A model generated the notes under the pieces. It was not told where the DNA came from, made no database searches, and was given only the letters and a program-made list of their open reading frames with translations. Below, in pieces: positions 1 through 6,843 of a DNA stretch of 8,610 nt. Each line of letters opens with the position of its first letter. The stretch's first letter is position 1. A program made the position numbers and the translations under genes. Origin of the DNA: JBEKHT01 sp050012135 (lineage in GTDB: Bacteria; Chloroflexota; Anaerolineae; Anaerolineales; RBG-16-64-43). The DNA lies in assembly GCA_050012135.1 (NCBI GenBank), contig JBEKHT010000089.1:1-8610 (forward strand), given 5' to 3'.

Positions 1-316
1 CCGTCGAGTCCGACAGGCCGGACAAGGCCGAGCCAGCCAGGAACAGGAGGAAGCCCAGCTGGAAGACGCGTTTTTGCCCGCGGATGTCGCCCAGACGCCC
101 GAAGCTGAGCAGCAGCCCGCTCAATACGAGCAGGTAGACGGTGACTACCCACTCGATGCTGGCCAGGTTGCTGCCGAACTCCTTGGCGATGACCGGCAGG
201 ACCGTGTTGACCACGCTCCCGTCCAGCGCGGACATGAAGGTCGCGACGCCAGCCGTCAGCAGCACCCAATAGCGGTCCCGGTACCGGGGGTCCAGGGGAA
301 TGGGGCCCGAGGTCAT
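1..316 (-). CDS. MFS drug exporter, DHA2 (EmrB/QacA) type, N-terminal part only
   Basis: This is the first 105 residues of an inner-membrane multidrug exporter of the major facilitator superfamily, drug:H+ antiporter family 2 (14 helices). The gene continues beyond the left edge. Helix 1 (about residues 17-34) is followed by LDGSVVNTVLPVI, which matches the DHA2 helix-1 motif (consensus lDxTIVNVALP). Helix 2 is about residues 55-72. The loop GRLGDIRGQKRVF (about 73-85) is the classical MFS motif A that links helices 2 and 3, and helix 3 follows. The ATG at 316 is chosen because GGGAGGGG lies about 10 nt upstream; another ATG ten bases further up is out of frame. The gene lies 187 nt downstream of a second, broken MFS gene on the same strand. 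The family is confident, but the substrate cannot be told from this fragment. Confidence 0.9.
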   Translation of the reverse strand, partial: MTSGPIPLDPRYRDRYWVLLTAGVATFMSALDGSVVNTVLPVIAKEFGSNLASIEWVVTVYLLVLSGLLLSFGRLGDIRGQKRVFQLGFLLFLAGSALSGLSDST

Positions 317-503
317 GCGCTTCCATCCCCTCCCGGAAGAGGCGAGCGACGGGGCCCGTCTGTGCCGCTTGGCACCCCGAGCCGATCCCGGTTGGGCCGT
401 GCCGCGTCCTCTTCCTCGCCGGGAATCCTGGCGCAAGGCCCCCGCCGCCTCTCGAGAGCACGCGGAACCCTATGGCTCGAACCGGGCGTTCTTTTCTCCG
501 GAT

Positions 504-1768
504 TCAATCAAACTCCCGCACGGCACGGTTCGCCGCCGCGTACCCGCTGCCCAGCAAAACCAGGCACCCGGCCGCAAGGAACATCACGGTGGCATGTGCA
601 TCCACCAGGAATCCCGCAATCACATACGATACCAGGGCCAATCCCTGGGAGGCAAACATTACCAGGCTCATCAACCTGCCCAGTAGGCCCGTTTCTACCG
701 ACCTTTGCAGCCACGAAACGATGATCACGTTGATGAAGCCGCTTCCCAGCCCCATCCAGGCGATGACCAGCGAGGCGAGGAAGACATTCGGGACGACCCC
801 GACCTGGGCGAGCATTACCCCCATGAGCGAGGTTACTCCGATCGCCAGCTGGCCTCGCCAACGGGGGCGGCCGATCGAACCGGCAACGAGTGCCCCGGCC
901 AACGCTCCTCCGCCCCAGGCGGACAACATGAAACCCAGGGCGGTCGCCCCTCCCGCGAAGCGGTGATCCGCGAGCCACGCCGCCCCAACATTGAAGGGCC
1001 CGACGAAGGAAAAATCCACGGTGGCAACAATGACCAGCAGCGCGCGGATCATGGGATGTCCCAGGGCAAAACGCATCCCTTGACCGATGTCGGCGAAGAG
1101 CGAAGCGGGTTTTCTCCTCTCCCCGGCCCTGGTCCCAGCGGCCGCTTCCCCGAGGGCCAGGGAAGGTGAGGGAACCCCTCGCATCAGCCCCAGCATGGCC
1201 GCTGCGAACACGAAGCTGAACGCGTCGAAACCAAACGCGACGGGGAGGCCAAGCGCGGAGATGGCCAGGCCCGCCGGGGCCGGGCCCACTAACCCCGTGA
1301 GCTGGGCCGTGGCCTGGAGCAGGGCATTGCTCCCCTCCAGCTTCCCGGCCTCGACGATCCGGGGGGTGATGGCCTGAAAGGAGGGGTAGAAGAAGGCATC
1401 CACCAGGCCGAAGACGGCCGATAGGAGGTACAGCTGCCAGAGCCTGAGCTCGGCGGAGCAGCACGAGCAGGGTGAGCAGTGCGGTGAGGATCGCGCGAAA
1501 GGCATTGGAGGCGAGCATCAGGGTGCGGGGCGAGATCCGGTCGCTGATGGCGCCTCCAACGAGCATGAAGATCGCCCGCGGGATGGCCCCCGCCATGAGA
1601 ACCGTGCCCAGGGCCAAGCCCGACCCCGTTAGCTCGAGCGTCAGCCAGGACAGGGCGACAAAAAAAGAACTGGTTGCCCAGGAGCGAGACGCTTTCTCCC
1701 AGCCACAGGAGGCGGAAGTTCCGCACGCCCAGGGGCTCCAGCACGGGAAAGCGATTCGGGCGCGCCAT
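504..1768 (-). pseudogene. MFS transporter (MFS_3/EntS-like), frame broken by two +1 shifts
   Basis: Joined across three frames, this gives a protein of about 420 residues, a normal length for a 12-helix MFS exporter of the MFS_3 type (macrolide or siderophore exporter-like). Segment A (1768 to about 1660) reads MARPNRFPVLEPLGVRNFRL and enters helix 1. Segment B (about 1660 to 1455) continues as VALSWLTLELTGSGLALGTV and contains GGAISDRISPRTLM, the MFS motif A equivalent. Segment C (about 1455 to 504) carries the rest, including LYLLSAVFGLVDAFFYPSFQ and a normal hydrophobic C-terminal half. Removing one T from the T7 run at 1660-1666, and one base within 1451-1460 (giving VLLAELRLWQLYLL), restores one continuous frame. 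Outside the two breaks the protein is well preserved, so the damage is either recent or a sequence error. The start is uncertain: the ATG at 1768 has no clear ribosome binding site, and a GTG at 1825 sits directly against GGGGAGGA. Confidence 0.85.
1660..1666 (-). other. Homopolymer run at first frameshift of the MFS gene
   Basis: Seven A on the plus strand (seven T on the coding strand) lie where the reading frame jumps. With six T the protein reads NQFFFVALSWL; with seven it reads NQFFFCRPVLA and leaves the transporter frame. Homopolymer runs are typical places for sequencing indels and for true slippage mutations, and this sequence alone cannot separate the two. Confidence 0.75.
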
Positions 1769-2092
1769 GGGAAGGGACGGCGGACTTACGCAGCCCGCGG
1801 TTTTTCCTCCGCTCGCCTCGCGCACTCCTCCCCGATTTTCAATTCCTCACAGCCTGGTCCGCTTTCACCGAAGGCGAACGGCATCGCCCGAAGCTCCACC
1901 CAAACCCTTTGCCAAGACACCCGATCCACTCGAAATCGCCTCGTCTCCAGGCTGACCTGGGCGCAAGCCAACGGCTCGCCAACTGGAGGGCAGCCTCTCG
2001 GCTGGGCATGCCTGAAGTTCCGGTTGAGTTCCAGGGATTGCGTGGCCTATGCGGGCCTCAGGGTGGAAGTGCACCCACCCTTGGGTCCCATT
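1769..2092. other. Intergenic stretch between methyltransferase and MFS genes
   Basis: About 320 nt without a convincing gene. Next to the methyltransferase stop there is a stem-loop (2060-2081, listed separately). Near the MFS end, GGGGAGGAG at about 1825-1835 (minus strand) resembles a ribosome binding site, but it is directly followed by GTG with no spacer. I see no good -35/-10 pair reading toward the MFS gene. Short open frames here look like chance products of high GC content. Confidence 0.5.
2060..2081 (-). terminator. Stem-loop just after the methyltransferase gene, no U-tract
   Basis: On the minus strand AGGGTGG pairs perfectly with CCACCCT around an 8-nt loop, starting 12 nt after the TGA of the methyltransferase gene. 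No run of T follows, so it is not a canonical intrinsic terminator. It may protect the 3' end of the message or act as a weak stop. The position supports a role at the transcript end; the sequence alone does not prove it. Confidence 0.35.
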
Positions 2093-2866
2093 TCACCCTC
2101 CGGCTCGCCGTCGAGAGCGGCTGGATGCGAGGCGCCTCAGGGCCCGGCGTGCCCAACTTGCCAGTCTGGCGGGGGGGCGGCCAATCGATCTTTGAGCACC
2201 CGTGGCCCCTTCCCAGGAAATGCTCTTCCACGAATAGTCGAAGAGCAGTTCGGGATACTCCAATTCCTCCTCCGCGAGACGCAGCCGGCCAACCAACTCC
2301 TGGTCCACGAAAAACAGATTCCCCGTGTGACACACCGGTACGTAACCCTTGGCTCTCCCCAGCATCACCGTCGACGCGAAACTCGAGCCTCGGACCCTTG
2401 CGTCCCGGTGCGTCTGAAACACGCCCACCGGGATGCTCGAATTGATTTCGATGATCACGATCTTCGGGCGATAATGGCTCAGGCCTTTCCAGACGTGCCA
2501 ATCGAACGAGTCAATGTCAATACTGAGGAGCTCGAAGTCCGGCGCCAGACTCGTCCGGGCAAGAAGATTGTCCAGAGATCCTTCTCCCGTCGCTTCCACC
2601 AGGGCATGGATTGTGGTGACGCGGTCCTGGAACCCCCGCATGTTTAGAACGAGTTGGTCATATTTGGCCTGGTCCGCCTCGATATACACCGCCTTCCACC
2701 CGATTTCGAGGAGACGGTAGGTGTTCGACAGATGCTTTCCATCCCAGGCGCCAAACTCGACAAAACTGCCGCGCTCGACTCCTAGCCTGGAGAGGATTTC
2801 CTCGAGGACCCCATCCTCTCCATTCTGGCTGTAGACGTTGCGTCGGTAGCGACTCAGGGTCGACAT
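2093..2866 (-). CDS. FkbM-like class I SAM-dependent methyltransferase (Methyltransf_21 type)
   Basis: A 257-residue cytoplasmic protein with a Rossmann-type methyltransferase core. SQNGEDGVLEEIL (about 13-25) is the N-terminal signature of this FkbM-like group. VEFGAWDGKHLSNT (36-49) is the SAM-binding loop, motif I. YIEAD (61-65) ends beta strand 2 with its acidic residue. LLSIDIDSFDWHVWKGL (113-129) is motif IV, and KIVIIEINSSIP (135-146) is strand 5 with the family-typical E-x-N-x-S. Family members often sit in glycan or lipopolysaccharide clusters and are thought to O-methylate sugars; no substrate is shown here. Residues about 226-257 form an arginine-rich tail outside the core. The ATG at 2866 lacks a ribosome binding site, but an 18-codon frame with a strong site ends just upstream. 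Like other methyltransferases it would release S-adenosylhomocysteine, the substrate of the upstream ahcY product. Confidence 0.85.
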   Translation of the reverse strand: MSTLSRYRRNVYSQNGEDGVLEEILSRLGVERGSFVEFGAWDGKHLSNTYRLLEIGWKAVYIEADQAKYDQLVLNMRGFQDRVTTIHALVEATGEGSLDNLLARTSLAPDFELLSIDIDSFDWHVWKGLSHYRPKIVIIEINSSIPVGVFQTHRDARVRGSSFASTVMLGRAKGYVPVCHTGNLFFVDQELVGRLRLAEEELEYPELLFDYSWKSISWEGATGAQRSIGRPPARLASWARRALRRLASSRSRRRAGG

Positions 2867-2872
2867 TTCGGG

Positions 2873-2929
2873 TTAGGCCACACGCGTTCCTTGCGTGCCG
2901 GTCGCGGCTTGAGTTCGCGAATTGTACAT
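2873..2929 (-). CDS. Possible 18-residue upstream (leader) peptide
   Basis: The frame starts at an ATG placed 6 nt after AAGGAG (2936-2941) and reads MYNSRTQAATGTQGTRVA, then TAA. Its stop lies 6 nt before the ATG of the methyltransferase gene, which has no ribosome binding site of its own. This layout fits translational coupling: ribosomes load at the strong site, end at TAA and restart at 2866. The peptide resembles nothing I recognise and has no run of a single regulatory amino acid, so an attenuation leader is unlikely. Alternatively, it could be a misread N-terminal extension separated by a frameshift, or chance. Confidence 0.4.
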   Translation of the reverse strand: MYNSRTQAATGTQGTRVA

Positions 2930-2935
2930 CGACCG

Positions 2936-2941
2936 CTCCTT
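2936..2941 (-). promoter_or_regulatory. Strong ribosome binding site before the 18-codon frame
   Basis: AAGGAG on the minus strand, 6 nt before the ATG at 2929. It is the only good Shine-Dalgarno sequence near the methyltransferase start at 2866, so it decides how that gene is probably translated. Confidence 0.6.
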
Positions 2942-3416
2942 CCCCCGATTCTCCCTTTCCCTGCCTCGAAACGAGCCCAGGGCGGGGGTCCTCATCCTTC
3001 GCCAGCGAACAACGCTCCCAGGCCCGCCGCGCCAGCCCGTCCGGCTTGCTTCCTGGGAGTCGTTTTGAAGGCAGAAAGGAGGAATCCGGCCCTCGATGGC
3101 TGGTAAAGAAGCTCCCATCCGGGCTTCCAAGATCAGGCAGGCGAGGCAGGCCAACTCAATAACCTGCGGCTCATGGACTCGCCTGTCGCGAGCCCTGATC
3201 AGAGAGAATTCAATGATTCCAAGGCGCGGTCAGGTCCGGCTGGCATGTTTGATCTGGGCCTGGAATCAAGGGAGATGCCGCGCGGCCTTCCGTTGCCTGG
3301 CCATTCCCTGCCCCCCTGTGGGTCCCGATCGTGGCCTTCTTCCGCTTGGCGGGCAACCGGAGTCAGGCGCTGCCCGAAGGCCGGCAGGGAGAGCCAGTCA
3401 GAAGCACAACGGGAGG
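2942..3416. other. Intergenic stretch between ahcY and methyltransferase genes
   Basis: About 475 nt with no convincing gene on either strand. It holds a stem-loop at 3175-3195 (listed separately). It also has a short hairpin shortly after the ahcY stop, near 3375-3390, in which GCC/GGC closes a TTCG tetraloop, without a T-run. I looked for a minus-strand promoter for the methyltransferase gene and found only poor matches such as TTGGAA with a weak -10. The methyltransferase may therefore be read through from the ahcY operon or use a promoter I cannot recognise. Confidence 0.5.
3175..3195 (-). repeat. Inverted repeat (stem-loop) in the ahcY/methyltransferase gap
   Basis: GGGCTCGC pairs with GCGAGTCC on the minus strand (8 pairs, one of them G-U) around the 5-nt loop GACAG. 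No T-run follows on either strand, so it is not a classical terminator. It could be a structure in a read-through message or a protein-binding palindrome. Confidence 0.35.
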
Positions 3417-4679
3417 CTAGGTCCCCTCTTCCCACGAGGTCAGGTATCTCCGCTGCTCTTCGCTCAGGTCGTCGATGCGCACCCCCATCCCCTCGAGCTT
3501 GAGCCGCGCGATTTCCCGGTCGAGCTCCTCCGGCAGGCGGTGCACCCCGCGCTCCAATTCCTTGCCGTGACGGGCCACGTACTCGAGGCTGAGGGCCTGG
3601 TTGGCGAACGACATGTCCATCACGCTGGCCGGATGCCCCTCGGCCGCCGCCAGGTTGATCAGGCGCCCCTCGCCCAGCAGGTTGATGCGCCGCCCATCCG
3701 CAAGCGTGTACTGCTCGACGTACTCGCGCACCCGGCGCTTGCCCTTGGCCATCTTTTCCAGGGCGGGAATGTCGATCTCGACATTGAAGTGACCCGAGTT
3801 GGCCAGGATCGCCCCATCCTTCATCTTCTCGAAGTCGTGTCCGTCCAGCACCTTGATGTCCCCCGTGAGGGTGCAGAAGATGTCGCCCAGCCCCGCCGCC
3901 TCCTCCATGGGCATCACCCGGAAGCCGTCCATGAGGGCCTCCAGCGCCGGGAGCGGGTCGACCTCCGTGACGATCACGTTCGACCCCATCCCACGGGCGC
4001 GCATCGCCAGGCCCCGGCCGCACCAGCCGTACCCGGAGATCACGAAGGCCTTCCCGGCCAGGAGCACATTGGTGGCCCGAATGATCCCGTCCAGGGTCGA
4101 CTGCCCGGTCCCATAGCGGTTGTCGAATAAGTGTTTGGTCATGGAGTCGTTCACGGCGATGATTGGGAAGCGCAGGGCGCCGTCTCGGGCCATGGCCCGC
4201 AGGCGGATGACCCCGGTCGTCGTCTCCTCCGTGCCGGCAAGGACCTCGGCGCACTGCTGGGGGCGCTCCTTATGCAGGGTGGAGACCAGGTCCGCGCCGT
4301 CATCCATCGTCACCTCCGGCCGGTGATCGAGGACGGCGCGAATGTGCTTGTAGTAGGTCGGGCTGTCTTCTCCCTTGATCGCATACACCGGGATCTCGGA
4401 ATGGACGACCAGGGAGGCGGCCACGTCGTCCTGCGTGGAAAGGGGGTTGGAGGCGCACAGGGCAATGTCTGCGCCGCCCAGCTGGAGCGTGCGCATGAGA
4501 TTGGCGGTCTCCGTGGTCACATGCAGGCAGGCCCCCACCCGCAGCCCCGATAGCGGGCGCTCCTTTTCAAACCGCGCCCGGATCAGACGCAGCACAGGCA
4601 TCTCCAGCTCCGCCCACTCAATGCGCAGCCGGCCGCCCTCGGCCAGCTTCTCATTCTTGATGTCGTATTCGCGAGCCAT
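3417..4679 (-). CDS. ahcY: Adenosylhomocysteinase (S-adenosyl-L-homocysteine hydrolase), short form
   Basis: This NAD-dependent cytoplasmic enzyme reversibly cleaves S-adenosylhomocysteine into adenosine and L-homocysteine, relieving product inhibition of methyltransferases. At 420 residues it is the short form found in archaea, Thermotoga and many bacteria, without the internal insertion of proteobacterial enzymes. Substrate-binding pieces are HVTTETANL (53-61), DDGAD (126-130), ETTTG (152-156), and the catalytic stretch NDSMTKHLFDN (177-187) with Lys182 and Asp186. GYGWCGRG (216-223) is the Rossmann NAD loop; NSGHFNVEID (294-303), LGEGRLINLA (335-344) and GHP (348-350) are family signatures. 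It ends soon after the last conserved block, so the C-terminal tail is short. The ATG at 4679 is fixed by AAGGAGGAGG directly upstream and by the family's usual N-terminus. It is the last gene of the mtnA-kinase-ahcY operon, 28 nt after the kinase stop. Confidence 0.97.
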   Translation of the reverse strand: MAREYDIKNEKLAEGGRLRIEWAELEMPVLRLIRARFEKERPLSGLRVGACLHVTTETANLMRTLQLGGADIALCASNPLSTQDDVAASLVVHSEIPVYAIKGEDSPTYYKHIRAVLDHRPEVTMDDGADLVSTLHKERPQQCAEVLAGTEETTTGVIRLRAMARDGALRFPIIAVNDSMTKHLFDNRYGTGQSTLDGIIRATNVLLAGKAFVISGYGWCGRGLAMRARGMGSNVIVTEVDPLPALEALMDGFRVMPMEEAAGLGDIFCTLTGDIKVLDGHDFEKMKDGAILANSGHFNVEIDIPALEKMAKGKRRVREYVEQYTLADGRRINLLGEGRLINLAAAEGHPASVMDMSFANQALSLEYVARHGKELERGVHRLPEELDREIARLKLEGMGVRIDDLSEEQRRYLTSWEEGT

Positions 4680-4680
4680 G

Positions 4681-4690
4681 CCTCCTCCTT
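4681..4690 (-). promoter_or_regulatory. Strong ribosome binding site of ahcY
   Basis: AAGGAGGAGG on the minus strand, immediately before the ATG at 4679. It is nearly a full anti-16S match and much stronger than the sites before mtnA and the kinase, suggesting higher translation of ahcY within the operon. It also rules out the longer open frame that continues upstream. Confidence 0.8.
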
Positions 4691-4707
4691 GTGCCGAAGC
4701 CCGGCGG

Positions 4708-5694
4708 CTACGCCCTGCGCCCCGCTTCGCTGCTTGGGGGCTCGAGCGCCTCGCGCAGCAGGCGGCCCTCGCCGAAGACCCGCTCGAACCTTGCGACGAA
4801 ATCGTCCGGAGTGAATGTGTGACTCTGCGTCCCTTCCTGCTCCAGGCAGTAGGCGGCGGCCAGGGCCCCAATCCGCCCGCTGGTTTCCCAGTCCAGCCCG
4901 CGCAGATAGCCCTTGAGCAAGCCACTGCGGTAGGCATCGCCGACCCCGGTCGGATCGGCGATTCGCTCCGGCGGAACCGCCGGGATCGAGTACTCCCGGC
5001 CTCCCGTTTCGATGCGGGAGCCCTTTTCCCCCAGCGTGACCACGAGCACACTCGCGATCGCGGCGATCTGAGCCGGAGACCAACCCGTCTTCTTGCAAAT
5101 CAACCCGAACTCATATTCGTTGCAGACGAGGCCCATGCAGGTGCGGATGCACCGCGCCAGCTCCGGTCCCTCGAAGCGCGCCACCTGCTGGCTGGGGTCA
5201 TAGAAATAGGGGACCCCGAGCTCAACCGCTTCGCGGACCACCCGGTCCATGGCCGCGGGGTCGTTCGGCGAAACGAGGATCAGGTCGGGCCGCAGGGGCA
5301 GTTCGCGCAGCGAAAGCTCCCCGGCCCGGGCCATCGCCCCGGGGTAGAAGCTTGCAATCTGAGCGTTGCAGCGATCCGTGGTCGCGAAGAAAGAGGCGGT
5401 GTAGAGGCCCGGGATTTCCCGGATTCCGGAGGTGTCCACCCCATGCCCCTCGAGCCAGGCGCGGTACTCGCCGAAGTCCTCCCCCACCGTGGCCATCACC
5501 AGGGGCCGTTCGCCCAGGAGGGCGAGGGTGTAGGCAACATTGGTGGCCACCCCTCCGCGATGCCGGACCAGGCGATCCACGAGGAAGGAGAGGCTGAGCG
5601 ACTCGAGCTGCTCCAGCATGATTTGCTCGCGGAACATGCCGGGGAAGGTCATCAGGTAATCGTACGCGACCGATCCGCTGATCACCAGGTTCAT
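4708..5694 (-). CDS. PfkB-family carbohydrate/nucleoside kinase, probable adenosine kinase
   Basis: A 328-residue ribokinase-fold kinase. RGGVATNVAYTLALLG (46-61) is the PfkB N-terminal signature with the substrate-binding GG and Asn. NEYE (192-195) is the conserved metal/phosphate motif, VTLGEKGS (219-226) the ATP-site strand, and DPTGVGDAYRSG (247-258) the PfkB C-terminal signature with anion hole and catalytic base Asp253. The N-terminal region (GSVAYDYLMTFPGMF) resembles a bacterial kinase group I remember beside ahcY. Context argues for adenosine: phosphorylation to AMP would remove the AhcY product and pull S-adenosylhomocysteine hydrolysis forward. Methylthioribose kinase is unlikely, because MtnK belongs to a different fold. 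Another nucleoside or sugar as substrate remains possible. The start ATG overlaps the mtnA stop as ATGA, with GGAG 7 nt upstream inside mtnA, indicating translational coupling. Confidence 0.85.
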   Translation of the reverse strand: MNLVISGSVAYDYLMTFPGMFREQIMLEQLESLSLSFLVDRLVRHRGGVATNVAYTLALLGERPLVMATVGEDFGEYRAWLEGHGVDTSGIREIPGLYTASFFATTDRCNAQIASFYPGAMARAGELSLRELPLRPDLILVSPNDPAAMDRVVREAVELGVPYFYDPSQQVARFEGPELARCIRTCMGLVCNEYEFGLICKKTGWSPAQIAAIASVLVVTLGEKGSRIETGGREYSIPAVPPERIADPTGVGDAYRSGLLKGYLRGLDWETSGRIGALAAAYCLEQEGTQSHTFTPDDFVARFERVFGEGRLLREALEPPSSEAGRRA

Positions 5695-6755
5695 GCCGTG
5701 GCTCCGCGGTGGAGAAGGGCCTGCGCGTTCCTCTCAAAGGGAGGCAGGATGAGGCCGTTCTCTGTAATCCAGGCCGTGAGGTACTCCTGCGGGGTAATAT
5801 CGAAGGCGGGATTGCGCGCCCGCGTTCCCGGGGGCACGACGCGTTGGCCGCGAACTTCGAGATCCAGCACCTCCGCTTCCTCCCGCTCCTCAATGGGGAT
5901 ATGTCTTCCATCCGGCAAGGTGAGGTCGATGCTCGAGGTGGGCACGACCGCGTAGAACGGGACGTGGTTCTCGTGCGCCGCGAGGGCCAGCATGTAGGTG
6001 CCGACCTTATTGGCCAGATCCCCGTTGGCGGCCACTCGATCCGCTCCCACCAGCACCGCCTGCACCTCGCCTCGATGCAGGAAGTGCCCGGCGGCACCGT
6101 CCACGATCACCTCGAAAGGGATCCCCAGCTGCTGCAGCTCCCACGCGGTCAGGCGCGCGCCCTGCAAGCGAGGGCGGGTCTCATCAACGAGCACGCGGAT
6201 GCGTTTGCCCTGCTCATGCGCTGCCCGGATCACGCCCAGCGCGGTTCCGTAATCGACGGTGGCCAAGGCGCCCGTGTTGCAGTGGTGCAGGACCGTGTCC
6301 CCATCGCGCAGGAGGTCCGCGCCAAACGCGGCCATGCGCCGGTTGGTCGCGATGTCCTCCTCCGCCATATTCTGCGCCTCCTGCAGAAGCCTTTCCTTCA
6401 ATTCTTGGGTAGTTTGTTTGGCGGACGAGGCGCCTACGCGCAGCATGCGCTCAAGGGCCCAGCGCAGGTTCACGGCGGTCGGGCGCGCCTGAGCCAATTC
6501 CTCGGCTGCCTTACGCAGGTCGCGTTCAAGTTCCACACCGCTTCGGGACTCACTCGCCCGGCAAGCCAGGACAAGGCCGAAGGCGGCGGCCACTCCGATC
6601 GCGGGTGCTCCGCGCACAGCCATGTCACGAATGGCCCCGGCCACCTCAGGGCTTGAGCGCAGCTCCAGCCAGCGCAACTCGCCCGGCAGCCTTCTCTGGT
6701 CAATCATGCGCAGCAGGCCGCGCGCGGAATCCCACTCAAGTGTGCGCATGCCCAT
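5691..6755 (-). CDS. mtnA: S-methyl-5-thioribose-1-phosphate isomerase
   Basis: A cytoplasmic aldose-ketose isomerase of the methionine salvage pathway that converts methylthioribose-1-phosphate to methylthioribulose-1-phosphate; it is related to the eIF2B alpha/beta/delta fold. At 354 residues it has the usual length. Visible signatures are RGAPAIG (48-54), HCNTGALAT (158-166) with catalytic Cys159, DETRPRLQGARLTAWEL (191-207), GADRVAANGD (237-246) with catalytic Asp239, and NPAFDITP (315-322). These separate it from eIF2B regulators and ribose-1,5-bisphosphate isomerases, which lack this full set. The ATG at 6755 (MGMRTLEW) or at 6749 (MRTLEW) may be used; the second has a slightly better placed GGA, neither a strong site. 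It is the first gene of the operon, behind a strong promoter and a structured leader. No mtnP, mtnK or later salvage genes occur in the window, so upstream and downstream steps must be encoded elsewhere or differ. Confidence 0.96.
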   Translation of the reverse strand: MGMRTLEWDSARGLLRMIDQRRLPGELRWLELRSSPEVAGAIRDMAVRGAPAIGVAAAFGLVLACRASESRSGVELERDLRKAAEELAQARPTAVNLRWALERMLRVGASSAKQTTQELKERLLQEAQNMAEEDIATNRRMAAFGADLLRDGDTVLHHCNTGALATVDYGTALGVIRAAHEQGKRIRVLVDETRPRLQGARLTAWELQQLGIPFEVIVDGAAGHFLHRGEVQAVLVGADRVAANGDLANKVGTYMLALAAHENHVPFYAVVPTSSIDLTLPDGRHIPIEEREEAEVLDLEVRGQRVVPPGTRARNPAFDITPQEYLTAWITENGLILPPFERNAQALLHRGATA

Positions 6756-6788
6756 TCCGTTGGGCAGGGTTGCCCCCTAGGGCCCTGC
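6750..6788 (-). promoter_or_regulatory. Competing hairpins at the mtnA translation start
   Basis: On the minus strand GCAGGG (6783-6788) pairs with CCCTGC (6764-6769), ending 8 nt before the ATG. A second pairing, GCCC (6762-6765) with GGGC (6750-6753), would enclose the ATG at 6755 in the loop. The two stems share two bases and so compete. The 5' part also contains GGCAACC, a string found in the core of SAM-I and SAM-IV riboswitches, but the rest of those aptamers is not recognisable. It may be a translation-level switch; it could equally be chance structure in GC-rich DNA. Confidence 0.3.
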
Positions 6789-6811
6789 TCTGCCATGACC
6801 CCGTCCGCATG

Positions 6812-6836
6812 AAAAGCGCTCTCCAGGCGAGAGCGC
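6812..6836 (-). promoter_or_regulatory. Perfect 8-bp hairpin plus T4 at the predicted 5' end of the mtnA transcript
   Basis: GCGCTCTC (6829-6836) pairs perfectly with GAGAGCGC (6816-6823) around the loop GCCTG, followed by TTTT. By shape it is terminator-like, with a short T-run, but it begins almost exactly at the predicted transcription start (about 6837). It could be a 5' stabilising hairpin, a palindromic operator overlapping +1, or the end of transcripts entering from the acyltransferase gene. The stem is clear; the role is inferred. Confidence 0.5.
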
Positions 6837-6843
6837 GGCAGCT

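Noticed and set aside
313..507. Small minus-strand frame (64 codons) between the two MFS genes
   Set aside because: It overlaps the end of one MFS gene and the start of the other, has no binding site, and its composition is Arg/Gly/Pro noise.
1660..1666. Programmed slippage at T7 as the way the MFS gene is expressed
   Set aside because: A second, unrelated +1 shift near 1455 has no slippery sequence, so slippage at one site would not give a full protein.
2930..3154. Longer version of the 18-codon frame (93 codons) upstream of the methyltransferase gene
   Set aside because: The upstream part has no motif or ribosome binding site and looks like chance; only the short version starts after a strong site.
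3199..4254. Alternative minus-strand frame of 351 codons inside ahcY
   Set aside because: Low-complexity Gly/Arg/Pro-rich sequence in a shifted frame of a clearly conserved gene.
4680..5051. N-terminal extension of ahcY to give 544 residues
   Set aside because: The extension overlaps the kinase gene in another frame, has no family similarity, and AAGGAGGAGG directly precedes the ATG at 4679.
4375..5955. Very long plus-strand open frame (526 codons) opposite the kinase and ahcY
   Set aside because: It spans three real genes on the other strand and shows no motif; it is a shadow of GC-biased codon use.
5709..6656. Long plus-strand open frame (315 codons) opposite mtnA
   Set aside because: It is antisense to a gene with complete MtnA catalytic motifs, has no recognisable domain, and such frames are expected opposite high-GC genes.
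6812..6836. Plain intrinsic terminator of the acyltransferase gene
   Set aside because: It lies downstream of the mtnA promoter at +1 and its T-run is only four long, so a simple terminator role does not explain its position; kept as a regulatory element of unknown role.
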